Positions 1 through 9,004 of a stretch of DNA of 64,000 bases are shown in pieces. Location: NCBI GenBank assembly GCA_965212135.1, contig OZ243044.1:1-64000 (forward strand), in the 5' to 3' direction. Below the pieces are notes generated by a model that was given only the letters and a program-made list of their open reading frames with translations, was not told the origin of the DNA and did not search any database. Numbering within the stretch: the stretch's first letter is position 1; each line of letters opens with the position of its first letter. The position numbers were made by a program, and so were the translations under genes. The stretch comes from Bin75 sp965212135. GTDB taxonomy: Bacteria; Nitrospirota; Nitrospiria; Nitrospirales; UBA8639.

Positions 1-3000
1 GGCAACAAAAACGTGGTTGTCCAGACCGACACGCCCGGCGCCTACGGCACTTTCTCCATCACCGCCCCCGGCGCCTGGACCTACACCCTGGACAACGACA
101 ACGCCGCCACCAACGCCCTGGCGGCGGGCGTTATGGTTGACGACCCCTTCACCGTGGTCGCGAGTGTCAACTCCGACGCCACCGTGGACGTGGTCATCAC
201 CATCACCGGCGCCAATGACGCGCCCGAAGTAACCATCAGCGCACCGCCGGCGGATACCATCGTAACGTTCGGCGGGACGATCACCGTGACCGGCGCCGGC
301 AACGACCCGGACACCGGCGATAACGCCACCCTGACCTACACCTGGACCACGATGCCGGCGAACACCGGCAGTTTCGGCAACGCGACCGCCGCCGACACCA
401 CCTGGACTGCGCCGTCCACCGAAATGTCCGTCGCCCTGCACCTGATGGTCAGCGATGACGCCACCCCGGTCGCCACCGCCACCGCAACACCGGTCACCGT
501 CATGGTGGCGCCGGTCGCCATCATCGGCGACACCACCGGCAGCATCACCGAGGACGCCGACCCCAACACCGTCAGCGGTAACCTCAACATTGACAACCCG
601 ACCCCCGGCAGCGACACGACCTTCACCGCCGAGGATCTGGATGGCACTTACGGCGCCTTCACCATCGCCGCCGACGGCACCTGGACCTACACCCTCAACA
701 ACGCCAACGCCGCCACCAACGCCCTGGCCGCGGGTGATGCACCAACGGAGACCTTCACCGCAACCGCCGCCGCCGGCAGTACGCAGGTCATCACCATCAC
801 CGTCAACGGCGCCAACGACGCGCCCGAAGTAACCATCACCGCGCCCGCGCCCAACGCGCAGGTGGCGTTCGGCGCGGCGGTAACGGTGACCGGCGCCGGC
901 AGCGACCCGGATGCCGGCGCCACCTTGAGTTACGCATGGAGCACCCAACCGCCGAACCGGGGCAGTTTTGCCAATCCCGCCGTTGTGAGTACTACCTGGA
1001 CCGCCCCCGCCACCGGTGCCGGCACCGGCGCCGACGACGTCATCCTGATCCTGGAAGTTACTGACGGCACCGCCACCGATACCGCACGGGTCACCGTCCG
1101 ACCGCGCACCGTGCCCGTTGCCATCACCGCCAACGCCGCCAACCTCGCCGGCAGCGTCACCGAAGGCGGCGCCACCACCACCACCGCCACCGGCACCCTG
1201 ACCGTCACCAACCCCAACCCCGGCGGCAGCACCGCCGTCCTCGACCCGCCCGAGTCCAGCCGCTACGGCGCCTTCGCCATCGTTGCCGATGCCGTCACCG
1301 CCGGCGAATGGGACTGGACCTACACCCTGGACAACGCCGACCCCGACACCAACGCCCTGGCCGCCGGCGACAGCGATACCGAGACCTTCACCATCCGCGC
1401 CACCGCCGACCCCAGCGTCACCCGCGTGGTTACCATCACCATCACCGGCGCCAATGACGCGCCCACCGCCACCATTACCGCGCCTGCGGAGGGTATGCAG
1501 GTGGACTTCAACTCAACGGTCACGCTGACCGCCACCGGCAGCGACCCGGATACCGGCGACAACGCCAACCTGACCTACCAATGGAGCGCGACCCCCGACA
1601 CCGGCAGTTTTGCCAATGCCGCCGCCGCGAGTACCACCTGGACCGTCCCCGCAAGCGGCACCGACCCCGTGACCCTGACCGTGACCGTCACCGATGACGC
1701 CACCTCGCCCCTCTCCGGCATGGCAACGGTCACCGTCAACCCGGTCGCCGCAAGGGTTACGTTCGGCGACGGCGGCACCACCGGCGCCGTTACCGAGGGC
1801 ACCACCACCGCTATCATCGGCGCCCTGGACGTGACCAGCAGCGACGGCAACACCAACGTTGTGCCCCAGACCGGCGTGAACGGCGTATATGGCACGTTCT
1901 CCATCACCGCCGGCGGCGGCTGGACCTACACCCTGGACAACACCAACGCCGCCATCAACCCCCTGGCGGCGGGCGCCACCCTTGACGACCCCTTCACCGT
2001 CGCCGCCGAAGCCAACACCGCCGCCACCGTGGTCATCACCATCACCATCACCGGCGTCAACGACCCGCCCACCGCCGTCATCAGCGCGCCCACGGAGGGT
2101 ATGCAGGTGGAATTCAACTCGGCGGTAACGCTGACCGCCACCGGCGCCGACCCGGATACCGGCACCACCCTGACCTACCAATGGAGCGCGACCCCCGCCA
2201 CCGGCAGTTTTGCCAATGCCACCGCCGAGGACACCACCTGGACCGCCCCCGCAAGCGACACCACCCCGGTAACCCTGACCCTGACCGTTATGGATGACGC
2301 CACCCCGTCCCTCACCGGCATGGCAACGGTCACCGTCAACCCGGTCGCCGTGGCGGTTACGTTCGGCGGCAGCGTCACCACCGGCAGCGTTACCGAGGAC
2401 AGCGGCACCGCCGTCGGCGGCGCCCTGACCCTCACCACCAGCAGCAGCAACGAAAACGTCGTTGCCCAGACCGGCACGCCCGGCGCCTACGGCACTTTTT
2501 CCATCACCGCCCCCGGCGCCTGGACCTACACCCTGGACAACAACAACGCCGCCACCAACGCCCTGCCCGGCGGCCAAGTCGTAACCGACACCTTCACCGT
2601 GACCGCCTCTGTCAACCCAGACGCCACCGTGGAAGTGGTCATCACCATCACCGGCGCCAATGACGCGCCCACCGCCGAGATCACCGCGCCGCCGGCCAAT
2701 ACCATGGTGTCGTTCGCCGGGACGATCCCCGTTACCGGCGCCGGCGAAGACCCGGACACCGGCACCACCCTGACCTACGCCTGGACCACGATGCCGGCGA
2801 ACACCGGCAGTTTTGCCAACGCGACCGCCGCCGACACCACCTGGACCGCGCCGTCCGCCGAAATGTCCGTCGCCCTGCACCTGAGGGTCAGCGATGACGC
2901 CACCCCGGTCGCCACCGCAGACGCAACACCGGTCACCGTCATGGTGGTGCCGGTCGCCATCTCCGGCGACACCACCGGCAGCGTCACCGAAGATGGTGAC

Positions 3001-6000
3001 CTCACCGCCACCGGCGACCTCAACATTGACAACCCGGCCCCCGGCAGCAACACGAACTTCATAGCCGCGAATATGGATGGCACCTACGGCGCCTTCACCA
3101 TCGCCGCCAACGGCACCTGGACCTACACCCTCAACAACGCCACCGCCGCCACCAACGCCCTGGCCGCGGGCGATGCGCCAACGGAGACCTTCACCGCAAC
3201 CGCCGCCGCCGGCAGTACGCAAATCATCACCATCACCGTCAACGGCGCCAACGACGCGCCCAGCGTCGCCATCACCGCGCCCGCGCCCAACGCGCAGGTG
3301 CAATTCGGCGAGGCGATAACGGTAACCGGCACCGGCACCGACCCGGATACCGGCACTACCCTGACCTACGCATGGCGCACCCAACCGGCGGACCGGGGCA
3401 GTTTTGCCAATGCCGCCCTTGCCAGCACGATGTGGACCGCCCCCGCCACCGGCACCACCAACGTCATCCTGATCCTGGAAGTCAGTGACGGCACCGCCAC
3501 CGTTAGCGCACAGGTCACCGTCCGTCCACGCGCCGCGCCGGTCACCATCGCCGGCGGCAACACCGGTAGCGTCGTTGAGGCCGGCACATCCGCCGGCACC
3601 CTGACCGCCACCGGCACCCTGACCGTCACCAACCCCAACCCGGCCCCCGGCGACAGCACCGCCGTCCTCGCCCCGACCGAGTCCAGCCGCTACGGCACCT
3701 TCGCCATCGTCCTCGCCACCGGCGTCTGGACCTACACTTTGGATGACGCCGACCCCGACACCAACCGCCTGGCCGCCGGCGACAGCCCGACCGAGACCTT
3801 CACCATCCGCGCCGCCGCCGACCCCAGCGTCACCCGCGTGGTTACGATCACCATCACCGGCGCCAATGACGCGCCCACCGCCGAGATCACCGCACCGCCG
3901 GCCAATACCATGGTGTCGTTCGCCGGGACGATCACCGTGACCGGCGCCGGCGAAGACCCGGACACCGGCGCCACCCTGACCTACGCCTGGACCACGATGC
4001 CGGCGAACACCGGCAGTTTTGCCAACGCGACCGCCGCCTCCACCACCTGGAGCGCGCCGTCCACCGAGATGAGCGTCGCCCTGCACCTGATGGTCAGCGA
4101 TGACGCCACCCCGGTTGCTGCCGCCACCGCAACACCGGTCACCGTCATGGTGGTGCCGGTCGCCATCGTCGGCGACACCACCGGCAGCGTCACCGAAGAC
4201 GGTGACCTCACTGCCACCGGCGACCTCAACATTGACAACCCCGCCGGCAACACGAACTTCATAGCCGCGAATATGGATGGCACCTACGGCGCCTTCACCA
4301 TCGCCACCAACGGCAACTGGACCTACACCCTCAACAACGCCGCCGCCGCCACCAACGCCCTGGCCGCGGGCGATGCGCCAACGGAGACCTTCACCGCGCG
4401 CACCGCCATCGGCGACGGCACGCAAATCATCACCATCACCGTCAACGGCGCCAACGACGCGCCCACCGCCGCCATCAGCGCGCCCACGCCCGGCACACAG
4501 GTGGAGTTCGGCGTCGCCATCCCGGTAACCGGCACCGGCAGCGACCCGGATACCACCGACACCCTGACCTACGCATGGCGCACCCAACCGGCGGACCGGG
4601 GCAGTTTTGCCAATGCCGCCCTTGCCGGCACGATGTGGACCGCCCCCAACACCGGCACCGCCAACGTCATCCTGATCCTGGAAGTTACTGACGGCACCGC
4701 CACCGTTAGCGCCCGGGTCACCGTCCGTCCACGCGCCGCGCCGGTCACCATCGCCGGCGGCAACACCGGCGGCGTCGTTGAGGCCGGCACCTCCGCCGGC
4801 ACCGCCACCGCCACCGGCACCCTGACCGTCACCAACCCCAACCCGGCCCCCGGCGACAGCACCGCCGTCCTCGCCCCGACCGAGACCAGCCGCTACGGCA
4901 CCTTCGCCATCGTCCTCACCACCGGCGTCTGGACCTACACTTTGGATGACGCCGACGATGACACCAACGCCCTGGCCGCCGGCGACAGCCCGACCGAGAC
5001 CTTCACCATCCGCACCGCCGCCGACCCCAGCGTCTTCCGCGTGGTTACGATCACCATCACCGGCGCCAATGACGCACCCACCGTGGACATCACCACCCCG
5101 GATTCGTCATTGAGCAGCGTCCTGTCCGGGAGTGCCGTCACCCTGCGCGCCGCCGGCGAGGACGTGGATACCGGCACCACCCTGACCTACGAATGGACCA
5201 CCACCCCGTCCGGCGAAGGCAGCTTCACCAACGCCGCCAACCGCAACACCACCTGGACCGCGCCGACCCTCCTCGCCGGCGGCACGATGGATGTGACCCT
5301 GACCCTGACCGTCACCGATGACGCCGGCACACCCGCCGCCGCCACCGACATGGTCGCGCTCACCGTTACCCTGCCGTCCACCGCCGGCCCCGGCGTTGAT
5401 GACGACAACGACCCGGCCACCACCGCCGACAACCCACCCATCTTAGACCCCGTCATGCTTAACGCCGACGGCAGCGTCAACAGCGGCGGCACCGCCACCG
5501 GCACCCTGACGGTCAACAACGTCCCGGACAACTTGCCCCCCACCCACCGCATCTTCACCCCGCCCACCTACGGCACCGCGACCATCGCCGGCACCGCGAG
5601 CACCGCCGGCCTGACCCGCAACGTTGACCTCCGCTACACCTGGACCTACACCCTGAATAACCGCCACCCGGCGATCCAGACCCTCGGCCCCGGCGACACC
5701 TTAGACCCCGACTCTTTCGTCGTCCGAACCACCATCGCCAGCCTTACGATTGACAGCACCATCAGCGTCAGTTTCGAGAACCCAGGCAGCGGCGGCGCCA
5801 ACACCACCTTCCCCGACGACCCGCCGGTTATCCTGTTTGCCGGCGGCCCGCGCATGACCGTGGATGAAGGCGAGGAGGATGTTACCCTGGATGCCGGCGG
5901 CAGCCGTGACCCCGAAGGCGAGGACCTGATGTTCCTGTGGAGGCAGAACGCCGATGACGACATACAGATACCGACCCCGCTCTCCGGCGCAAACACCGCC

Positions 6001-7548
6001 GTCGTCACCTTCACCGCCCCCGACGAGCGCACCACCCTGCGCTTTGACCTCACGGTCACCGATGACGGCACAACCCCGGACCCCGCCACCGACCGCACCG
6101 CCACGCTCACCGTCCGCGTAGGCCGCAGCCAGTTTGACAATGTGCACCGCACCATTCTCCCCGAAGTCACCAGGGCCATGATGGACACCACCGTCAGCGC
6201 CATTGCCCGGCGGACCGAACAAGCCGCCATCGAGCTGGACGCCGCCTCCGGCGCCACCTTCAGCCTGGGCGGCCAGTCCACCCTGGCGGACGTGTTGCAA
6301 TCAAACGGGGACGCCCTGAACACCGGTACCTTCAATGTCAAATCCCTCCTGGGCCGCTCTGCCTTTGCCCTGCCGCTCAACCAAGCCGGCGGGCCGCTGG
6401 CCGGCGTCACCCTGTGGGGCAACGGCGCCTACCGCAATCTGTCCGGCAACAGTGCCACCGTGGACTGGGCCGGCGACCTATTCGGCGCGACCATCGGCGC
6501 GGACGCCTGGCTGACCGACACCATGCTGACCGGCCTGGCCGTCTCCTGGGCCGACGGCACCTTTGATTACACCGACCGCAGCGGCGCCGACCCGGCCCCC
6601 GGCACCTATCAGGCCACCCTGACCAGCCTGCACCCCTACATCAGCACGAGCCTGTTGGACGGGCAGGTGACCCTCTGGGCCACCGGCGGCTACGGCTGGG
6701 GCGAAGTTGCCATCACCGACACCGCCGACCCCACGGCCGACGGCACCGTCACCGCCGACACCCGGCTGGCCACCGCCGCCGTGGGCGGCGCCGGCCGCCT
6801 GCTGAACCAGCCGGGCCTCCTGACCCCCGACGGCACCACCACGGTGCGGGTCAAAGCCGAAGTCCTGACTACGGCGATCAAAGCCGAGCAACAAGGCGAC
6901 CGCCTGGCCGGCCTGACCACGGCCGCCCGGCGGCTGCGGCTGACCCTGGAAGGCAGCCATGAGCAACCCTTACCCCATGGCGCCCACTTGACCCCCAGCG
7001 TGGGCGTGGGCCTGCGGCATGACGCCGGCGACGGCCGCACCGGCACCGGCGCGGAAGTCAGTGGCGGCCTGCGCTACGCCCATCCCGCCCTGCGGCTGAC
7101 CCTGGAAAGCCGGGGCCGGGTGTTGCTCGCCCATGGCGGCGACTACGACGACTGGAGCGTGAGCGGACGGGTGACCCTGGCGCCGGGCGCCCAGGGGCAG
7201 GGCCTGGCCGTCACGCTGGCCCCAACCTATCAAACCACCACCAGCGCCGGCGGGCTGGCGCAACTCTGGGAACACGGCACGGCCAACCGCCCGGCGCCCA
7301 GCGGCCCGACCACGCCGCAGGGCCTCATGGAAGCCACCGTCGCCTACGGGCTGCCGGTAGGCGACCACCTGCTGACACCCTACGGCGGGATGACCCTGGG
7401 GGCGGCGGATGCCAGGACCTACCGGCTGGGCAGCCGGTTCGCATTGGGTCGGCGGCTGGCGTTGAGCCTGGAAGGCACTCGGAAGGGGGCGACGGCCTCG
7501 GTCCCGGTTGACCAAGGCATTTTGCTGAAGATGGATTTGAACTGGTGA
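1..7548 (+). CDS. Giant VCBS/Ig-like repeat surface protein with C-terminal outer-membrane barrel (5' end outside window)
   Basis: The reading frame is open from base 1, so the true start lies upstream; at least 2515 residues are visible. Residues up to about 1700 are composite repeats of some 200 residues. Each has a VCBS-like half (YGTFTI..GTWTYTLDN, TETFT, VTITGANDAP) and an Ig/PKD-like half (DPDTGTTLTYAW, SGSFANA, TTWTAP). A diverged VCBS-like and PKD-like pair follows to about 2040, then a 430-residue Gly/aromatic-rich domain with alternating strands that ends in LKMDLNW, a terminal aromatic typical of outer-membrane barrels. I infer an autotransporter-like or barrel-anchored adhesin exposed on the cell surface. 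No cysteine is visible in the repeats, and Thr, Ala, Gly and Asp dominate. VCBS domains are known from bacterial adhesins; ligand unknown. A tRNA follows 40 bases after the stop. Signal peptide and any secretion signal cannot be checked. Confidence 0.85.
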   Translation, partial: GNKNVVVQTDTPGAYGTFSITAPGAWTYTLDNDNAATNALAAGVMVDDPFTVVASVNSDATVDVVITITGANDAPEVTISAPPADTIVTFGGTITVTGAGNDPDTGDNATLTYTWTTMPANTGSFGNATAADTTWTAPSTEMSVALHLMVSDDATPVATATATPVTVMVAPVAIIGDTTGSITEDADPNTVSGNLNIDNPTPGSDTTFTAEDLDGTYGAFTIAADGTWTYTLNNANAATNALAAGDAPTETFTATAAAGSTQVITITVNGANDAPEVTITAPAPNAQVAFGAAVTVTGAGSDPDAGATLSYAWSTQPPNRGSFANPAVVSTTWTAPATGAGTGADDVILILEVTDGTATDTARVTVRPRTVPVAITANAANLAGSVTEGGATTTTATGTLTVTNPNPGGSTAVLDPPESSRYGAFAIVADAVTAGEWDWTYTLDNADPDTNALAAGDSDTETFTIRATADPSVTRVVTITITGANDAPTATITAPAEGMQVDFNSTVTLTATGSDPDTGDNANLTYQWSATPDTGSFANAAAASTTWTVPASGTDPVTLTVTVTDDATSPLSGMATVTVNPVAARVTFGDGGTTGAVTEGTTTAIIGALDVTSSDGNTNVVPQTGVNGVYGTFSITAGGGWTYTLDNTNAAINPLAAGATLDDPFTVAAEANTAATVVITITITGVNDPPTAVISAPTEGMQVEFNSAVTLTATGADPDTGTTLTYQWSATPATGSFANATAEDTTWTAPASDTTPVTLTLTVMDDATPSLTGMATVTVNPVAVAVTFGGSVTTGSVTEDSGTAVGGALTLTTSSSNENVVAQTGTPGAYGTFSITAPGAWTYTLDNNNAATNALPGGQVVTDTFTVTASVNPDATVEVVITITGANDAPTAEITAPPANTMVSFAGTIPVTGAGEDPDTGTTLTYAWTTMPANTGSFANATAADTTWTAPSAEMSVALHLRVSDDATPVATADATPVTVMVVPVAISGDTTGSVTEDGDLTATGDLNIDNPAPGSNTNFIAANMDGTYGAFTIAANGTWTYTLNNATAATNALAAGDAPTETFTATAAAGSTQIITITVNGANDAPSVAITAPAPNAQVQFGEAITVTGTGTDPDTGTTLTYAWRTQPADRGSFANAALASTMWTAPATGTTNVILILEVSDGTATVSAQVTVRPRAAPVTIAGGNTGSVVEAGTSAGTLTATGTLTVTNPNPAPGDSTAVLAPTESSRYGTFAIVLATGVWTYTLDDADPDTNRLAAGDSPTETFTIRAAADPSVTRVVTITITGANDAPTAEITAPPANTMVSFAGTITVTGAGEDPDTGATLTYAWTTMPANTGSFANATAASTTWSAPSTEMSVALHLMVSDDATPVAAATATPVTVMVVPVAIVGDTTGSVTEDGDLTATGDLNIDNPAGNTNFIAANMDGTYGAFTIATNGNWTYTLNNAAAATNALAAGDAPTETFTARTAIGDGTQIITITVNGANDAPTAAISAPTPGTQVEFGVAIPVTGTGSDPDTTDTLTYAWRTQPADRGSFANAALAGTMWTAPNTGTANVILILEVTDGTATVSARVTVRPRAAPVTIAGGNTGGVVEAGTSAGTATATGTLTVTNPNPAPGDSTAVLAPTETSRYGTFAIVLTTGVWTYTLDDADDDTNALAAGDSPTETFTIRTAADPSVFRVVTITITGANDAPTVDITTPDSSLSSVLSGSAVTLRAAGEDVDTGTTLTYEWTTTPSGEGSFTNAANRNTTWTAPTLLAGGTMDVTLTLTVTDDAGTPAAATDMVALTVTLPSTAGPGVDDDNDPATTADNPPILDPVMLNADGSVNSGGTATGTLTVNNVPDNLPPTHRIFTPPTYGTATIAGTASTAGLTRNVDLRYTWTYTLNNRHPAIQTLGPGDTLDPDSFVVRTTIASLTIDSTISVSFENPGSGGANTTFPDDPPVILFAGGPRMTVDEGEEDVTLDAGGSRDPEGEDLMFLWRQNADDDIQIPTPLSGANTAVVTFTAPDERTTLRFDLTVTDDGTTPDPATDRTATLTVRVGRSQFDNVHRTILPEVTRAMMDTTVSAIARRTEQAAIELDAASGATFSLGGQSTLADVLQSNGDALNTGTFNVKSLLGRSAFALPLNQAGGPLAGVTLWGNGAYRNLSGNSATVDWAGDLFGATIGADAWLTDTMLTGLAVSWADGTFDYTDRSGADPAPGTYQATLTSLHPYISTSLLDGQVTLWATGGYGWGEVAITDTADPTADGTVTADTRLATAAVGGAGRLLNQPGLLTPDGTTTVRVKAEVLTTAIKAEQQGDRLAGLTTAARRLRLTLEGSHEQPLPHGAHLTPSVGVGLRHDAGDGRTGTGAEVSGGLRYAHPALRLTLESRGRVLLAHGGDYDDWSVSGRVTLAPGAQGQGLAVTLAPTYQTTTSAGGLAQLWEHGTANRPAPSGPTTPQGLMEATVAYGLPVGDHLLTPYGGMTLGAADARTYRLGSRFALGRRLALSLEGTRKGATASVPVDQGILLKMDLNW
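208..5061 (+). repeat. Eight in-frame tandem composite repeats of about 600 bp
   Basis: Boundaries taken at the GANDAP/GVNDPP motif fall at 208, 808, 1447, 2053, 2653, 3244, 3859, 4447 and 5062. The unit lengths are 600, 639, 606, 600, 591, 615, 588 and 615 bp, all multiples of three. By sequence of the Ig-like half they form types X (208, 2653, 3859), Y (808, 3244, 4447) and Z (1447, 2053), giving the order X-Y-Z-Z-X-Y-X-Y. The last two X-Y pairs (2653-3858 and 3859-5061) are close to identical over long stretches, indicating a recent 1.2 kb duplication. A ninth, diverged unit starts at 5062. Confidence 0.9.
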
Positions 7549-7587
7549 TGCCCCAGAACCCGTGGTAACCTGATATTTGTGGCGGCG

Positions 7588-7674
7588 GCCCGGATGGCGG
7601 AACTGGCAGACGCGCCAGACTCAAAATCTGGTTCTTGCAAAAGAGTCCGAGTTCGACCCTCGGTCCGGGCACCA
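7588..7674 (+). tRNA. tRNA-Leu (anticodon CAA)
   Basis: An 87-nt class II tRNA. Acceptor GCCCGGA (7588-7594) pairs with TCCGGGC (7664-7670), followed by A and an encoded CCA-type end. The anticodon stem CCAGA/TCTGG encloses the loop CTCAAAA, giving anticodon CAA, which reads UUG. The variable arm can form a four-pair stem (TCTT/AAGA) with loop GCAA, and the T arm CCGAG/CTCGG carries TTCGACC. Confidence 0.95.
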
Positions 7675-7707
7675 GCCGCAGCCTGAATTTCCGCAGAGAG
7701 AAACCGC

Positions 7708-7736
7708 TTGACACAATTTGAGGAGATCCCTATAGT
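7708..7736 (+). promoter_or_regulatory. Sigma-70 promoter for the secreted hypothetical gene
   Basis: TTGACA (7708-7713), 17-bp spacer, TATAGT (7731-7736). This is a near-consensus promoter and predicts a leader of about 90 nt before the ATG at 7833. It sits just after the tRNA, so the gene is transcribed independently of it. Confidence 0.75.
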
Positions 7737-7832
7737 AGGGCTTATCTTGGATTCAGAAAACTGGAGTCACGGGCATTATTCCTTTTTATGCGTGATTGTT
7801 TATTAACTTACACTTCCTGAAGGAGGAGCCCC

Positions 7833-8591
7833 ATGCGGAAGTTAGGGTATTTTGGAGCAGCGATTATTCTTGCAGGCTCGGTGGGCGTGGCCGTGGCGCA
7901 ACAAGAGCGTGCGCCGCAGCACTCCGGTTTCGGAACGGGAGTTGGAGAATCGCAGGGGTCTGGTACGCGGGCCCGCGTCTTTGACCAGGATGACATGGAA
8001 CGCTATCTCTCGGCTCCGGAAACGATTATGGGCGAAGTGGTTGCGATTGATTATCCGGGCGGCAAACTCTACATTGACATGGGCGGAAGCTCCCATGATG
8101 AGCGGCAAACCCTCCGTGGCGGTCTGAATTTGATGGAACTGTGGTTTGACGATAAGACCAACATGGAAAATCTGAAAGCCATCAACAAGGGCGACTATGT
8201 GTCCATTCAGGCCAGGGATGAAACCACGCAATCGCAACAGTTCAGCACGGGCCGGAAAATGGTTCGCGCTGTGTATGTGCTTGAGGGGTCCCAGGTACTC
8301 GGTGGCGCCGACAATACAGACTTTGGCGGCGGGTTGGGTCAACGGCCCGACCCCACGAACTATCGGGGTATTTCGACCCCCACGGCCGGTTACACCGGTG
8401 TTCCGGAGGGCGGCATTCAAGAGGGCGCGGTTCAAGGAGGGATTACCTCAAAGCTTGGGGTGGTCACGGGCGCCGCTCCCTGCTGGCAATGCGCGCCGCA
8501 GCCGGATACCGTGAACATGCGAACCAACAAGACGATTGCGACTGATTATGGTTCCGACCGGAATAACTTCAACAAAGGGACCGTTCAGTAA
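7833..8591 (+). CDS. Secreted hypothetical protein (252 aa)
   Basis: The start ATG is preceded by AGGAGG (7821-7826) at ideal spacing. The first 22 residues look like a Sec signal peptide with a hydrophobic core and Ala-x-Ala ending (VGVAVAQ). The mature part contains a compact region at about residues 65-150 (GEVVAIDYPGGKLYIDMGG ... GDYVSIQA) with the alternating pattern of a small beta-barrel or OB-like fold. It is followed by a Gly/Gln/Asn-rich tail with one CWQC motif near residue 214. No enzyme motif was recognised. It has its own strong promoter and terminator, so it is a monocistronic, probably well-expressed envelope or periplasmic protein. Function unknown. Confidence 0.85.
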   Translation: MRKLGYFGAAIILAGSVGVAVAQQERAPQHSGFGTGVGESQGSGTRARVFDQDDMERYLSAPETIMGEVVAIDYPGGKLYIDMGGSSHDERQTLRGGLNLMELWFDDKTNMENLKAINKGDYVSIQARDETTQSQQFSTGRKMVRAVYVLEGSQVLGGADNTDFGGGLGQRPDPTNYRGISTPTAGYTGVPEGGIQEGAVQGGITSKLGVVTGAAPCWQCAPQPDTVNMRTNKTIATDYGSDRNNFNKGTVQ

Positions 8592-8632
8592 GATTTTTGT
8601 AAAAGCATTGTATCTCGGAAGGCTGTGAACAA

Positions 8633-8674
8633 GGGGAGCGTGTTGACTGGACGTTGACACGCTCTCTTTGTTTG
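8633..8674 (+). terminator. Intrinsic terminator after the secreted hypothetical gene
   Basis: GAGCGTGT (8636-8643) pairs perfectly with ACACGCTC (8657-8664) around a 13-nt loop, and weaker pairs extend the stem outward. The T-rich run TTTGTTTG follows. It lies 45 bases after the stop codon. Confidence 0.65.
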
Positions 8675-8703
8675 TGGGGCTTCAGGAGGGGGGATTCCCG
8701 CTG

Positions 8704-8994
8704 ATGCGACCCTCGTCTTTGAAAATGAAAAATCAGGCCGGAAACACCATGAGTCGGCAGGGCGATCATCGGGCGGTGTTGGACCTTCGCGGGGTGATCT
8801 GTCCGTATAATTTTGTCAAAACCAAACTGCGGCTCGATGCCATGCTGACAGGGGAAGTCCTGGCGGTTCTTCTTGATGACGGAGACCCTGTTAACAATGT
8901 CCCGAGAAGCGTCGAAAACGAAGGCCACACGATTTTGAGCCGTGAGTTGGTTGGCCGGCATCATCGCGTGGTCATTCAAAAAGGCGATGAGTAA
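8704..8994 (+). CDS. TusA/YedF-family sulfurtransferase-like protein
   Basis: A 96-residue protein with the TusA/SirA signature LDLRGVICPYNFVKTKL, in which the Cys of the CP motif is the sulfur-carrying residue in characterised members. The rest (GEVLAVLLDDGDPVNNVPRSVENEGH) matches the small alpha/beta fold of the family. I chose the ATG at 8704 because AGGAGGGGGG (8684-8693) stands about ten bases upstream. A TTG at 8668 would place the start inside the preceding terminator. Family members pass sulfur in tRNA thiolation, molybdenum cofactor synthesis or sulfur oxidation; which applies here cannot be told. It converges on rsmI with a 10-base gap. Confidence 0.85.
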   Translation: MRPSSLKMKNQAGNTMSRQGDHRAVLDLRGVICPYNFVKTKLRLDAMLTGEVLAVLLDDGDPVNNVPRSVENEGHTILSRELVGRHHRVVIQKGDE

Positions 8995-9004
8995 CCGCCC
9001 GGTT

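Noticed and set aside
1513..4587. A 1024-codon open frame on the minus strand opposite the repeat protein
   Set aside because: It is a by-product of the GC-rich Ala/Thr/Gly/Asp codons of the real gene; its product is low-complexity Gly/Asp/Arg with no domain, and the plus-strand frame clearly encodes VCBS and barrel domains.
208..5061. Regular repeats that might suggest a CRISPR array
   Set aside because: Units are about 600 bp, in frame and protein coding; there are no short identical repeats with unique spacers.
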